A DNA stretch of 64,000 nt, from assembly GCF_003795125.1 (NCBI RefSeq), contig NZ_CP027783.1, positions 1,364,001-1,428,000 on the forward strand. Reading direction: 5' to 3'. The translations under genes and the position numbers were made by a program. Shown here in pieces: positions 34,531 through 43,046 of this stretch. The notes beneath the pieces were generated by a model. It saw only the letters and a list, made by a program, of their open reading frames with translations. It was not told the origin of the DNA and made no database searches. The stretch is from Tetragenococcus osmophilus (GTDB lineage Bacteria > Bacillota > Bacilli > Lactobacillales > Enterococcaceae). Numbering within the stretch: position 1 is the first letter of the stretch; each line of letters opens with the position of its first letter.

Positions 34531-35133
34531 ATGACTAAAGATAAAGAAAACATTACAGAAGAAGTCACAGCAGTCTTATCAGAAATAGTAGAAGACAGCG
34601 AAAAGGAAAAACCGCAAAAAGGTAAAGAAGTTTTCCCGATTAATGAAACAGAATTTATGCTTGATAATCGTCGTTATCAGTTAGTAGTTAATTATCGAGA
34701 AGGATTTGACGCTCAAAAACTGGGTGAAAGATATAGTGACGTTTTAGCTAAATATGATTATATTGTAGGCGACTGGGGCTTTGAACAATTGCGGTTGAAA
34801 GGTTTTTTTGCTAGTAAGAACCGTAAGTCTTCGCCAGATCAAAAAATTAATATGCTAGAAGACTATTTATATGAGTACTGTAACTTCGGTTGTGCTCATT
34901 TTGTAATTGCATGTGTAGAACGTCCTAATGAAAAAACAGGTCGTCGACGTAAAAAGCCTCATAATAAGAAAAATAAACAAACACAAGTAACAAGAAAAAA
35001 AGAAAAAACACAAAAGCAAGGAACAAATAAGCCAACGATTAAACAAAGAGAAGTCAAAGAAACACGATCTAGCGATAAAAAAGTTACAAAAAAAGAGACA
35101 AAAGAATTTGTTATTCGAAAGAAAGAGGATTAA
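34531..35133 (+). CDS. YutD-like conserved protein
   Basis: The protein has 200 residues. The central part (about 35-135, with LVVNYREGFDAQKLGERYSD, DYIVGDWGFEQLRLKGFF and FGCAHFVIACVERPN) matches the YutD family; function unknown. The last 60 residues are a low-complexity Lys/Arg/Thr-rich tail, longer than in B. subtilis YutD. It sits between the YunD-like phosphatase and the HAD phosphatase, as in other Firmicutes. Confidence 0.8.
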   Translation: MTKDKENITEEVTAVLSEIVEDSEKEKPQKGKEVFPINETEFMLDNRRYQLVVNYREGFDAQKLGERYSDVLAKYDYIVGDWGFEQLRLKGFFASKNRKSSPDQKINMLEDYLYEYCNFGCAHFVIACVERPNEKTGRRRKKPHNKKNKQTQVTRKKEKTQKQGTNKPTIKQREVKETRSSDKKVTKKETKEFVIRKKED

Positions 35134-35138
35134 TACGT

Positions 35139-35909
35139 ATGAAATATAGTGGGTATTTAATTGATATGGACGGGACTATCTACTTAGGTTCAGAACCAAT
35201 ACCAGCAGGTAAACGTTTTGTTGATAGATTACAAGAAAAAGAGATCCCTTTTCTTTTTGTTACGAATAATACTACAAAAAGCCCGGCATCAGTACAAAAT
35301 CGATTAGCAAATGAGTTTGATATTCATGTAGAAAGTAAGCTTATCTATACAGCGAGTTTAGCTACGATTGATTATATGAAAGATGATGTCAAAGGAAAAA
35401 AGGTATATGTCATTGGCGAAGCAGGGCTTATTGACTTGATCTTGGATGCTGGTTTTGTTTGGGAAGAAGAAAAGCCAGATTATGTAGTAGTAGGGCTCGA
35501 TTCAGAAGTTACGTATGAGAAATTTACCATTGCTACTTTAGCTATTCAAAAAGGAGCTACTTTTATTGGAACGAATTCAGATAAAAATTTACCTAATGAA
35601 CGAGGCTTGGTTCCCGGAGCAGGAGCTCTCATTAGTTTGTTAGAAACAGCCACACAAACAGAACCCATTTATGTTGGCAAACCAGAAGCCGTTATTATGG
35701 AAAAAGCTTTGGATCGTATTGGCTTATCTAAAGATGAAGTACTTATGGTAGGGGATAATTACGAAACAGACATTCGCTCAGGAATTAATAATGACATCGA
35801 TACTTTATTAGTTCTTTCAGGCTTTACTCCCAAGAGTGCTGTGCCTTCATTGCCCGTGGCTCCGACTTATGTGATTGATAGTTTAGACGAGTGGGACTTT
35901 GATAAATGA
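35139..35909 (+). CDS. HAD-IIA family phosphatase (YutF/NagD-like)
   Basis: The 256-residue protein shows the HAD motifs: I, IDMDGTIYLG (nucleophile Asp); II, FVTNNTTKSP; III, the Lys in VGKPEAVI; IV, MVGDNYETDIRSG. The cap between motifs II and III is the HAD-IIA type. Relatives dephosphorylate small sugar phosphates or nucleotides; the substrate here is not known. Its last four bases overlap the next gene's start (ATGA). Confidence 0.9.
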   Translation: MKYSGYLIDMDGTIYLGSEPIPAGKRFVDRLQEKEIPFLFVTNNTTKSPASVQNRLANEFDIHVESKLIYTASLATIDYMKDDVKGKKVYVIGEAGLIDLILDAGFVWEEEKPDYVVVGLDSEVTYEKFTIATLAIQKGATFIGTNSDKNLPNERGLVPGAGALISLLETATQTEPIYVGKPEAVIMEKALDRIGLSKDEVLMVGDNYETDIRSGINNDIDTLLVLSGFTPKSAVPSLPVAPTYVIDSLDEWDFDK

Positions 35910-36544
35910 AAAAATCTCAGGTTTGGTTTGAACGTTTAGGTATTTGTTGTTTATTTTTGACATTTATTAGTTTAGCAATTGCTTTGTCAATTAATGCTCG
36001 TTTCATTTATGTGATAGACATTGATTATTTAAATATTTTGGATTTCGTCCATTTAAGTAAAGAAAGGCTGCTAGAAAATTATGATCAGTTAATGGCTTTT
36101 TTAAATCGTCCTTGGATCACAGAGCTAAACTTACCTGATTTTCCTATGTCCTCTAATGGAAGAGCTCATTTTTATGATGTCAAAAAGTTATTTATGCTTG
36201 ATTACGGCGTACTGTTAGTAACGCTAGTTCCTAGTGTTATGTTTGTACATCACTTGAAAAAAAGTATACGCTTCTGGCGTTTGGTTCGGCCGTTTAAATG
36301 GGGGATGGCTGCACCTGTTGTTTTATTAGCTTTAATGGCGGTAGGCTTTGATCAGTTTTTTATTACTTTTCATGAAGTCTTTTTCACTAATGAGGATTGG
36401 CTTTTTGACCCAGCAACAGATCCCATTATTAATGTATTGCCAGAGCAATATTTTATGCATTGTTTCTTGTTCTTTTTTGTTTTGATTGAACTATTTTTTT
36501 GGATAATGATTCTTATAGGAAAAAAAGAAAGCAAAAACCATTAA
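35906..36544 (+). CDS. TIGR01906-family integral membrane protein
   Basis: The 212-residue protein has four hydrophobic segments (about 12-32, 92-112, 128-148, 183-205) with an extracellular part of about 60 residues between the first two, rich in aromatic and acidic residues. It matches the family found after yutF homologues in Lactobacillales. Function unknown. Its stop lies in the loop of the terminator. Confidence 0.8.
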   Translation: MKKSQVWFERLGICCLFLTFISLAIALSINARFIYVIDIDYLNILDFVHLSKERLLENYDQLMAFLNRPWITELNLPDFPMSSNGRAHFYDVKKLFMLDYGVLLVTLVPSVMFVHHLKKSIRFWRLVRPFKWGMAAPVVLLALMAVGFDQFFITFHEVFFTNEDWLFDPATDPIINVLPEQYFMHCFLFFFVLIELFFWIMILIGKKESKNH

Positions 36545-36570
36545 TGTTGGTCTTTGCTTTTTTCTTTTTT
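36527..36570 (+). terminator. terminator of the yunD-yutD-yutF operon
   Basis: AAAGCAAAAACCA and TGGTCTTTGCTTT form the stem; a T run follows. The stop codon of the membrane protein lies in the loop. Confidence 0.78.
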
Positions 36571-36637
36571 AAATGTGATAATTTATTTGTTTGCGATTTC
36601 TAATCAGAAAAAAGAAAGATGGAAGAAGGTAGACTTT

Positions 36638-37654
36638 ATGCGATATTATGTAATGCCAAGTAACGATATTCGAGATAATTTAGCAACAGAAGAATACTTA
36701 ATGGATACAGCGGACGTCTCTGAACCACTATTATTATTATACATTCAAAAACCTTGTATTATTATTGGACGAAATCAAAATGCTTATGAAGAAATTGATC
36801 TGAATTATTTACGTGAAAATCAAATTGTACTAACACGTCGAGTATCAGGTGGTGGCGCCGTTTATGATGATTTGGGTAACATAAGCTTTAGTTTTGTGAC
36901 GAAAAAAGGAGATACTACCTTTGGAGATTATCGTGGAGTAACTACACCAATTTTAAAGGCTCTGCGTAGCATGGGTGCTGAACAAGCCTCTGCTGGTGGA
37001 CGAAATGATTTATATTTAGGGGATAAGAAGTTTTCTGGAAATGCGATGTATACGAAAAAAGGACGAACTTATTCTCATGGGACATTGATGTATGATGTTG
37101 ATTTGAGCGTTTTGGGAAAAGTATTAACAGTATCTAAAGAAAAAATTGCTTCAAAAGCAACACCTTCTGTTCCTAAAAATGTAGCAAATGTCAAACCTTA
37201 TTTAGCGCCTGAGTTTCAAAAATCTAGCATTGAAGAGTTTCGGGATGAACTACTTTGTCATGTCTATCAAGTAGATTCCTTACAAGAAATTGCAGATAAA
37301 AAATTAGAGTTAACAAATAAGGATCGTCAAGGGATTCAAGAATTAGTAGATAAGCGTTATGCTAATGATGATTGGGTTTATGGAGAAGCTCCCAACTTTG
37401 AGTTTAATCAACGGACACGCATATCTGATGTAGGTATTGTTGATGTCCATTTATCTACTGAAAAAGGAAAAATTTCTGCTATTCAATTTTTTGGAGATTT
37501 TTTTGGAGCAAAAGACATTACAGAACTAGAAAGCTTATTAGTCGGAACGACGTATAAGTATGAAACAATTAAGGAAACATTAGATAAGGTAGACATTTCA
37601 GAATATATTTTTAATTTTTCTAATCAAGCCTTATTAGAATTGTTAATGAAATAG
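36638..37654 (+). CDS. lplA: lipoate--protein ligase A (paralogue 2)
   Basis: The 338-residue enzyme is homologous to the lplA at 7843 and has the same signatures, IQKPCIIIGRNQNAYEEID, TRRVSGGGAVYDDLGN and GRNDLYLGDKKFSGNA, plus the C-terminal accessory domain. It differs in VSGGGAVY for TGGGGAVY. ATG at 36638 has GAAGAAGG about 10 bases upstream; the frame is open further to 36554 but overlaps the previous terminator. Two ligases in a lipoate auxotroph may serve different E2 proteins; that is inference. Confidence 0.93.
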   Translation: MRYYVMPSNDIRDNLATEEYLMDTADVSEPLLLLYIQKPCIIIGRNQNAYEEIDLNYLRENQIVLTRRVSGGGAVYDDLGNISFSFVTKKGDTTFGDYRGVTTPILKALRSMGAEQASAGGRNDLYLGDKKFSGNAMYTKKGRTYSHGTLMYDVDLSVLGKVLTVSKEKIASKATPSVPKNVANVKPYLAPEFQKSSIEEFRDELLCHVYQVDSLQEIADKKLELTNKDRQGIQELVDKRYANDDWVYGEAPNFEFNQRTRISDVGIVDVHLSTEKGKISAIQFFGDFFGAKDITELESLLVGTTYKYETIKETLDKVDISEYIFNFSNQALLELLMK

Positions 37655-37743
37655 TAGGAAGAATTGAATTGTTGTTGCTTATCTGAAGAAATATATTTAT
37701 TATTTAAGATTCATTTTTCTCTTATATTCTTTTATATGAATTA

Positions 37744-37752
37744 TGTTATAAT
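37744..37752 (+). promoter_or_regulatory. extended -10 promoter of the phosphoglycerol transferase
   Basis: TGTTATAAT is a full extended -10; the -35 region is AT-rich without a clear match. Confidence 0.55.
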
Positions 37753-37791
37753 ATCCCAAATATGAGGTAGTTGGAAAAGGAGATTATACTC

Positions 37792-39615
37792 GTGCTTTTC
37801 ATATTTATTATACTTGTACTCTTCATTTATCAACAAGCGCCTAAAAAAAGTTTAAGGCGTTGGTTAATCCTTGGTTATACAAGTTTTTTCTATTTGGGTA
37901 CAACATTATTTTTATATAATCAACAAAAGATAGACCTTTCAGACTGGCGTTCTTATTTTTTGTTGCAGTTCAATGAAGAAAATAGTGGAGGAATCAGTCT
38001 TTTAGTTGGGCTTATGACATTTTTTCTAGTGTTTCTTTTTTTCCAGCTATTTTCTAAAGGATATTTAAAAAAAACGTATCAATATTCTAGAAAAAATTGG
38101 ATAACTTATAGTTTAGCTGTACTATTCATTTTTTTAGGTTTTCTTGCTTATTCTAGCAGTCGTTATGCAATGAAAGGAATAGATAATACCAGCTTTGATC
38201 AGATTTTATTTACTATGACTCAACCGATTCGAGGAAGTGATTCGGGTCAGATTATTAATTATATTATCGATCCTTTACTTGAGGCACTTTTGATTACAGT
38301 ACCTCTTGTAACGTTACTTTATTTTGCAACTACATGTTCCTTTAAATTCGGCTCGCGATATTTACAAAGGTCTCCTCATTTTAGTACAAAAAAGGTTGTT
38401 TTTGTTGGACTAATTGGTTTGGTTTTTGGGATTTTTTTAAGTGGTAAAGAAATGGGTTACGCTGATATCAAAGCGTTTTATTTTGAACATACGAATCTTT
38501 ATGATAAATACTATGTGGATCCGCAGGAAGTTGACTTGGAATTTCCTGAAAAAAAGCAAAATTTAGTTTATATTTTTCTAGAATCGATGGAAAGTAGCTA
38601 TTTTTCTAAAGAATTAGGTGGAATTCAAGAGCATAATTTACTGCCTAATTTTGCGGATTTAGCTCAAAATGAAGGCATAAATTTTTCTAATTCGAATAAA
38701 TTAGGTGGGATGCTACAAATCCCAGGAGCTAATCAAACAGCTAGTTCCATGGTTGCTCAAACTTCTGGCTTGCCATTGCGTCCTTCAACGAGTTTGAATA
38801 GTTCAGAAAGCTCTGAAGAAAACAGTGCTGAATATTTTCCGGGTGCTTACTCTTTAGGTGAAATTTTAGATGAAGAAGGTTATAATCAAGCACTTTTAAT
38901 GGGATCAGAAGCCGAATTTGCAGGCAGAGATAAATATTTTTCGCAACATGGTGATTACGATATCCGGGATTACCATTGGGCAGTAGAAACGGGCCGTATC
39001 CCAGAAGATTATTATGTCTGGTGGGGATATGAAGATCGTAAGTTGGTAGATTATGCAAAAGAAACGTTAAATGAGCTTTCGCAAGAAGAAGAGCCCTTTA
39101 ATTTAACAATGTTAACCGTAGACACACACTTTGAAGACGGTTTTGCTACAGAAGATACCCCTGATTTGTTTGGGGATCAATATAGTAACGTGATTCATGA
39201 TTCAGATAAGCAGATTTCTCAGTTGTTAGAATGGATGAAAGAGCAACCTTTTTATGAAGATACTACTGTGGTTTTAGTAGGGGATCATTTAACGATGGAT
39301 AGCGATTTTTTTGATTCTGTGGATCCAAATTATCAACGTTCGGTGTTTAATTTATTCTTAAATACAGATAAACAAAATGTTCGTAATAGAAATCGCCAAT
39401 TTAGTGCAGTGGATATGTTTCCTACGACATTATCAGCTTTAGGAGTAGAGGTGCCAGAAGATCGGATGGGACTTGGCGTCAATCTCTTTTCTTCGCAGCC
39501 TACATTAACTGAGCAGTTAGGTTATGATCGGTTTCAAAATGAGTTGATGAAAAAGTCAGATTTTTATAATGAAAAATTAATGCAAACAAAAGAAGAAGGT
39601 GAACAACGTGAATAA
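37792..39615 (+). CDS. MdoB/LtaS-like phosphoglycerol transferase (membrane sulfatase fold)
   Basis: The 607-residue protein has about five TM helices in the first 230 residues, then an extracellular sulfatase-type domain. NLVYIFLESMESSYF opens the metal site; GGMLQIPGANQTASSMVAQT holds the likely Thr nucleophile, in the pattern of MdoB/OpgB more than of LtaS; TVDTHFEDGF and VLVGDHLTMDSD follow. It probably transfers glycerol phosphate from phosphatidylglycerol to a surface sugar or polymer. LTA synthesis itself is less certain. The start is GTG at 37792 with AAAGGAG 10 bases upstream; an upstream TTG at 37771 would overlap the ribosome-binding site. Confidence 0.82.
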   Translation: MLFIFIILVLFIYQQAPKKSLRRWLILGYTSFFYLGTTLFLYNQQKIDLSDWRSYFLLQFNEENSGGISLLVGLMTFFLVFLFFQLFSKGYLKKTYQYSRKNWITYSLAVLFIFLGFLAYSSSRYAMKGIDNTSFDQILFTMTQPIRGSDSGQIINYIIDPLLEALLITVPLVTLLYFATTCSFKFGSRYLQRSPHFSTKKVVFVGLIGLVFGIFLSGKEMGYADIKAFYFEHTNLYDKYYVDPQEVDLEFPEKKQNLVYIFLESMESSYFSKELGGIQEHNLLPNFADLAQNEGINFSNSNKLGGMLQIPGANQTASSMVAQTSGLPLRPSTSLNSSESSEENSAEYFPGAYSLGEILDEEGYNQALLMGSEAEFAGRDKYFSQHGDYDIRDYHWAVETGRIPEDYYVWWGYEDRKLVDYAKETLNELSQEEEPFNLTMLTVDTHFEDGFATEDTPDLFGDQYSNVIHDSDKQISQLLEWMKEQPFYEDTTVVLVGDHLTMDSDFFDSVDPNYQRSVFNLFLNTDKQNVRNRNRQFSAVDMFPTTLSALGVEVPEDRMGLGVNLFSSQPTLTEQLGYDRFQNELMKKSDFYNEKLMQTKEEGEQRE

Positions 39616-39634
39616 GCGATGCATTTCAACTAGC

Positions 39635-39663
39635 TTATTGTTTGTCTTTTGTGTTAGTATAGT
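39635..39663 (+). promoter_or_regulatory. promoter of efp
   Basis: TTATTG at 39635-39640 is 17 bases from TATAGT at 39658-39663, about 36 bases before the efp start. Confidence 0.45.
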
Positions 39664-39698
39664 AAAGGATAATTCTTACGAGTAAAGGAGAATGAACA

Positions 39699-40265
39699 AT
39701 GATTGCAGCAAGTGATCTAAAAGCTGGGATGACATTTGTCCAAAAAGATGGTTCTTTAATTAAAGTGCTAGAGGCTAGTCATCATAAACCAGGTAAAGGC
39801 AATACAGTGATGCGCATGAAATTAAGAGATGTGCGCTCAGGTACCACTTATGATACCACTTTTCGCCCAGAAGATAAGTTTGATCAAGCGATAATTGAAA
39901 CAAGGACAGTACAATTTTTATATGCAATGGATCAAATGGCTTATTTTATGGATATGAGTTCTTATGAACAATATGAAATTCCTACCGAAAATATTGAAGA
40001 CGAAATGAAATTCTTGGTAGAAAACATGGAAGTAAAAATTCAATTTTATGGCAGTGAAGTTATTGGGATTCAATTACCTACGACAGTTGTATTGCAGGTA
40101 ACTGAAACACAACCTTCAATCAAAGGAGCTACTGTCACTGGTTCAGGTAAACCTGCCACATTAGAAACAGGCTTAGTTGTGAATGTGCCAGACTTTGTTG
40201 AAGAGGGCGAAAAGCTAGAAATCAACACCCAAGAAGGCGCTTATGTAAAACGCGCAGGCAAATAA
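39699..40265 (+). CDS. efp: elongation factor P
   Basis: The 188-residue protein has the three EF-P domains and rescues ribosomes stalled at polyproline. The N-terminal KOW-like domain carries the loop SHHKPGKGN with the tip lysine that Firmicutes modify by 5-aminopentanol or leave bare. The middle OB domain starts near [12 protein letters not shown] and the last contains [12 protein letters not shown]. Ribosome-binding site AAAGGAG precedes the ATG. Monocistronic. Confidence 0.96.
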   Translation: MIAASDLKAGMTFVQKDGSLIKVLEASHHKPGKGNTVMRMKLRDVRSGTTYDTTFRPEDKFDQAIIETRTVQFLYAMDQMAYFMDMSSYEQYEIPTENIEDEMKFLVENMEVKIQFYGSEVIGIQLPTTVVLQVTETQPSIKGATVTGSGKPATLETGLVVNVPDFVEEGEKLEINTQEGAYVKRAGK

Positions 40266-40294
40266 TTATCATAGTAGAACAATTTTTCTTATAT

Positions 40295-40337
40295 AAAAAG
40301 CTTTTGTGTACTTAACTTGTATGCAGAAGCTTTTTTT
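40295..40337 (+). terminator. terminator of efp
   Basis: AAAAAGCTT and AAGCTTTTT with imperfect inner pairing (TGTAC/GTATG) and seven Ts. Confidence 0.8.
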
Positions 40338-40362
40338 GTAAAGAAAATATACATTTTGCCCA

Positions 40363-40403
40363 GAAAAAGATTAAATTAGAGGGGGGGATACTAAATCTTT
40401 TTC
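40363..40403 (+). other. hairpin with a G7 run in the loop, upstream of rnfC
   Basis: GAAAAAGATT (40363-40372) and AATCTTTTTC (40394-40403) form a perfect 10-bp stem; the loop holds seven Gs (40381-40387). A T-rich tail follows. It could be a weak terminator or a leader structure. G7 is the longest G run noticed in this AT-rich window. Confidence 0.5.
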
Positions 40404-40507
40404 TTTTACTTATAAAAATAGTTTTGTATTATTCATGACTAGATTCATAGCGTTTTGGAAAGTACAAAGGATGAATGTAATTATCACCGGGTTTTTATTT
40501 AGCTTTG

Positions 40508-40549
40508 TATAATGTATACTGTAATTAGTATAAAATGAAAGCGCTAATA
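40508..40549 (+). promoter_or_regulatory. rnfC promoter with TATACT/AGTATA dyad and cre-like site
   Basis: TATAAT at 40508-40513 is the -10 candidate. A 6+6 dyad TATACT-6-AGTATA spans 40515-40532, and TGAAAGCGCTAATA at 40536-40549 fits the cre consensus at 13 of 14 positions. The cre lies just downstream of the start site, where CcpA would block transcription. Confidence 0.55.
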
Positions 40550-40573
40550 TATAGTTTAGAAAGGAGGCAATAT

Positions 40574-41902
40574 ATGGAATTTTCGTTTATGTATAAAGAA
40601 GGTGGAGCGCATCCTGATGAACAAAAAGGTTTTACAGACAGTAAACCTATTATAGATGCTTCAGTACCTAAACTAATGGCTTATCCTATCGCAATGCACA
40701 TTGGAGCGCCGGCTGCTCCTATTGTTGAAGTAGGTGATCAAGTTAAAGTAGGGCAGATGATTGCAAAAGAAGGAGGCTTTGTTTCAGCTCATGTTTATTC
40801 ATCTGTCTCTGGTGAGGTTGTGGCAATTGAAAAACGAGCGCAAGCTGGCGGGGGCGAAGTTGATAGCATAATTGTAAAAAATGATTATGCATATACCAGA
40901 GCTGAGCCGATCGTTAAACCAGGCTATTCAAGTGAAACGTCGAACAAAGAGATCATAGATACGATCAGAAAAGCAGGTATTGTGGGAATGGGCGGGGCCT
41001 CTTTTCCAGCAGCAGTTAAACTAGCGCCTCCTGAAGAAGCAAAAATTGATACTATTATACTTAACGGTGCTGAATGTGAACCGTATTCTACCTCAGATCA
41101 TCGAGTGATGCTTGAATATACTGACGAGATTATTAAAGGTATAGATATTGTTTCACAGTTATATCCTGATTTAAAAAATATTTATATTGGGATAGAAGAT
41201 AACAAAAAAGACGTGAAAGAAGTGTTAGAAAAAGCAACAGCAGCTAATAAAAAAGTGGCTGTGCAAACACTAAAAGCAATGTATCCTCAAGGATCTGAAA
41301 AAAATCTGATTAAAAGTTTGACGGGTCGTGAAGTCCAACCAGGCGAATTACCAGCAGATGTCCATGTCATCTTACTAAATGTTTCTAGTGCAAGGGCAGT
41401 TTATCATGCCTGTGAACTTGGCGAACCTTTAATTGAACGTGTGATTTCTGTTTCTGGCGCACCGGTTAAAAATCCACAAAACCTTAAAGTAAGGATTGGC
41501 ACCCCTATGGAGTCTGTAATTGATGATTGTGAAGGATTTTCTGAAATCCCAGGCAAGGTTTTATCTGGCGGGCCGATGATGGGAGGTGCAGTGGGTGATT
41601 TAAGTGTTCCGATTAGTAAAGGAATGACGGCAATCTCAGTTTTAACTCGCAAAGAAGCTCAAATTGAGGAGCCAGAAAATTGTATCATGTGTTCAGAATG
41701 TTTACATGTTTGTCCCGTAAGCTTGCAACCGATCTTAATTTCTGAAGCTTTTGAACGTGGCGATATTGAAAAAGCTGAGAAATTAGGAGCAATGGATTGT
41801 ATCGAATGTGGTAATTGTTCTTTTATTTGTCCTTCTAAGATCCCATTATTAGAGAATATTCGTGGAGCTAAAGCGGCAATTCAAGCTAGGCAGGAGGGAT
41901 GA
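40574..41902 (+). CDS. rnfC: RnfC-like NADH-binding Fe-S protein
   Basis: The 442-residue protein matches RnfC: an N-terminal barrel-sandwich part (MHIGAPAAPIVEVGDQVKVG), an NADH/FMN part (KAGIVGMGGASFPAAVKL, LNGAECEPYSTSDHR), a SLBB domain and two [4Fe-4S] sites (CIMCSECLHVCPVS and CIECGNCSFICPS). In Rnf complexes it takes electrons from or gives them to NAD(H). The ATG at 40574 has AAAGGAGG; the longer frame from 40535 runs into the cre site. Only rnfD follows; rnfA, B, E and G are not in this window. Confidence 0.9.
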   Translation: MEFSFMYKEGGAHPDEQKGFTDSKPIIDASVPKLMAYPIAMHIGAPAAPIVEVGDQVKVGQMIAKEGGFVSAHVYSSVSGEVVAIEKRAQAGGGEVDSIIVKNDYAYTRAEPIVKPGYSSETSNKEIIDTIRKAGIVGMGGASFPAAVKLAPPEEAKIDTIILNGAECEPYSTSDHRVMLEYTDEIIKGIDIVSQLYPDLKNIYIGIEDNKKDVKEVLEKATAANKKVAVQTLKAMYPQGSEKNLIKSLTGREVQPGELPADVHVILLNVSSARAVYHACELGEPLIERVISVSGAPVKNPQNLKVRIGTPMESVIDDCEGFSEIPGKVLSGGPMMGGAVGDLSVPISKGMTAISVLTRKEAQIEEPENCIMCSECLHVCPVSLQPILISEAFERGDIEKAEKLGAMDCIECGNCSFICPSKIPLLENIRGAKAAIQARQEG

Positions 41903-41906
41903 GTAT

Positions 41907-42965
41907 ATGGAAAATTCAGTTGATATGAAAAAAGCGCAAAACAAATTGCAAGTAGGCCCTTCGCCTCATATTCGTACAAGGCGGACCACTAAAAGTATGA
42001 TGATCGAAATGTTAATCGCCTTGGTTCCACCAATTATTGCGGCTAGTTATTTCTTTGGCTGGTGGGTGTTTGTTCAATTAGCTGTCGCAAGCGGCGTTGC
42101 TGTTTTATCTGAATACGCATTTCAAAAAATGACCCATCGAAAAGTAACGATTAAAGATTGTAGCGCTTTAGTTACAGGGACTTTGTTGGGGCTAAGTTTT
42201 CCTGTAACTGCGCCCCTTTGGGTAGTAACAGTGACTTCTATTTTTGCTATTGTCGTCGTTAAGCAGTGGAATGCCGGGTTAGGAAATGGTGGCATAGGTC
42301 GTAATTACTTAAATCCCGCTGTGACAGCACGAGTATGCGCTAAAATATTTTTTACGCCATTTTTCACTGATTGGGTTTTACCAACGGGTTTTTCTGCCGG
42401 ACCTTATGGTGGCGTGGATGCGGTTTCTTCTTCAACACCGCTAGAATTTATCGGCCACGGTGCCCAGTCCGTTTCTAACCAAGTTCCTGCTTTAAGAGAG
42501 CTATTTTTAGGAGTCAATTTAGGTGGAAATATTGGAGAAACGTCTAAATTAGCGATCTTGATTGGGATGTTGTATTTAATTTTTCGACGTATAATCAGTC
42601 CTAAAATTCCTCTTTTGTTTATTGGTTCAACTGTATTGGTCATGTGTTTTTGGGGAAGTTTTGATTTAGAATTTATGCTTACTCATGCCTTAACTGGGAC
42701 GCTATTTTTTGGCGCAACGTACATGGCTACTGATTATAGTTCTGGTGCATTAACTCCAGCAGGAAAAACGGTATTTGCAATTGGAGGAGGCGTGTTAACG
42801 GCGCTCTTGCGACTTGTATTTGACTATCCAGGTGGTCTAGGTATTGCCATTATTATTATGAATATTTGTGCACCATTCATCGATCAAAAACTAATGCCAA
42901 GAATTTATGGCCATAAGAAACGGCCAAATGTGAAATTTGATCGACAAAACCCCAATCAATTATAG
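41907..42965 (+). CDS. rnfD: RnfD-like flavoprotein membrane subunit
   Basis: The 352-residue integral membrane protein has about 9-10 hydrophobic segments. It belongs to the RnfD/NqrB family; DAVSSSTPLEF near residue 170 matches the FMN attachment motif, in which the Thr carries covalent FMN (family form SSATPL, here SSSTPL). GNGGIGRNYLNPAVTARV and TDYSSGALTPAGKTVFAIGG are conserved. It starts 4 bases after rnfC. With only C and D, electrons could pass from NADH to an outside-facing flavin, but the acceptor is unknown. Confidence 0.9.
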   Translation: MENSVDMKKAQNKLQVGPSPHIRTRRTTKSMMIEMLIALVPPIIAASYFFGWWVFVQLAVASGVAVLSEYAFQKMTHRKVTIKDCSALVTGTLLGLSFPVTAPLWVVTVTSIFAIVVVKQWNAGLGNGGIGRNYLNPAVTARVCAKIFFTPFFTDWVLPTGFSAGPYGGVDAVSSSTPLEFIGHGAQSVSNQVPALRELFLGVNLGGNIGETSKLAILIGMLYLIFRRIISPKIPLLFIGSTVLVMCFWGSFDLEFMLTHALTGTLFFGATYMATDYSSGALTPAGKTVFAIGGGVLTALLRLVFDYPGGLGIAIIIMNICAPFIDQKLMPRIYGHKKRPNVKFDRQNPNQL

Positions 42966-42969
42966 AAAA

Positions 42970-43025
42970 TAAAACTGCGCTACAAGATTGTCTAAACAAA
43001 GATAACTTGTGCGCAGCTTTTTTAC
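42970..43025. terminator. bidirectional terminator after rnfD
   Basis: CTGCGC-T-ACAAG and CTTGT-GCGCAG pair around a loop of about 20 bases with T runs outside; it also serves the converging ABC operon. Confidence 0.82.
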
Positions 43026-43046
43026 TTTTAATAGTGCTTACTAATT

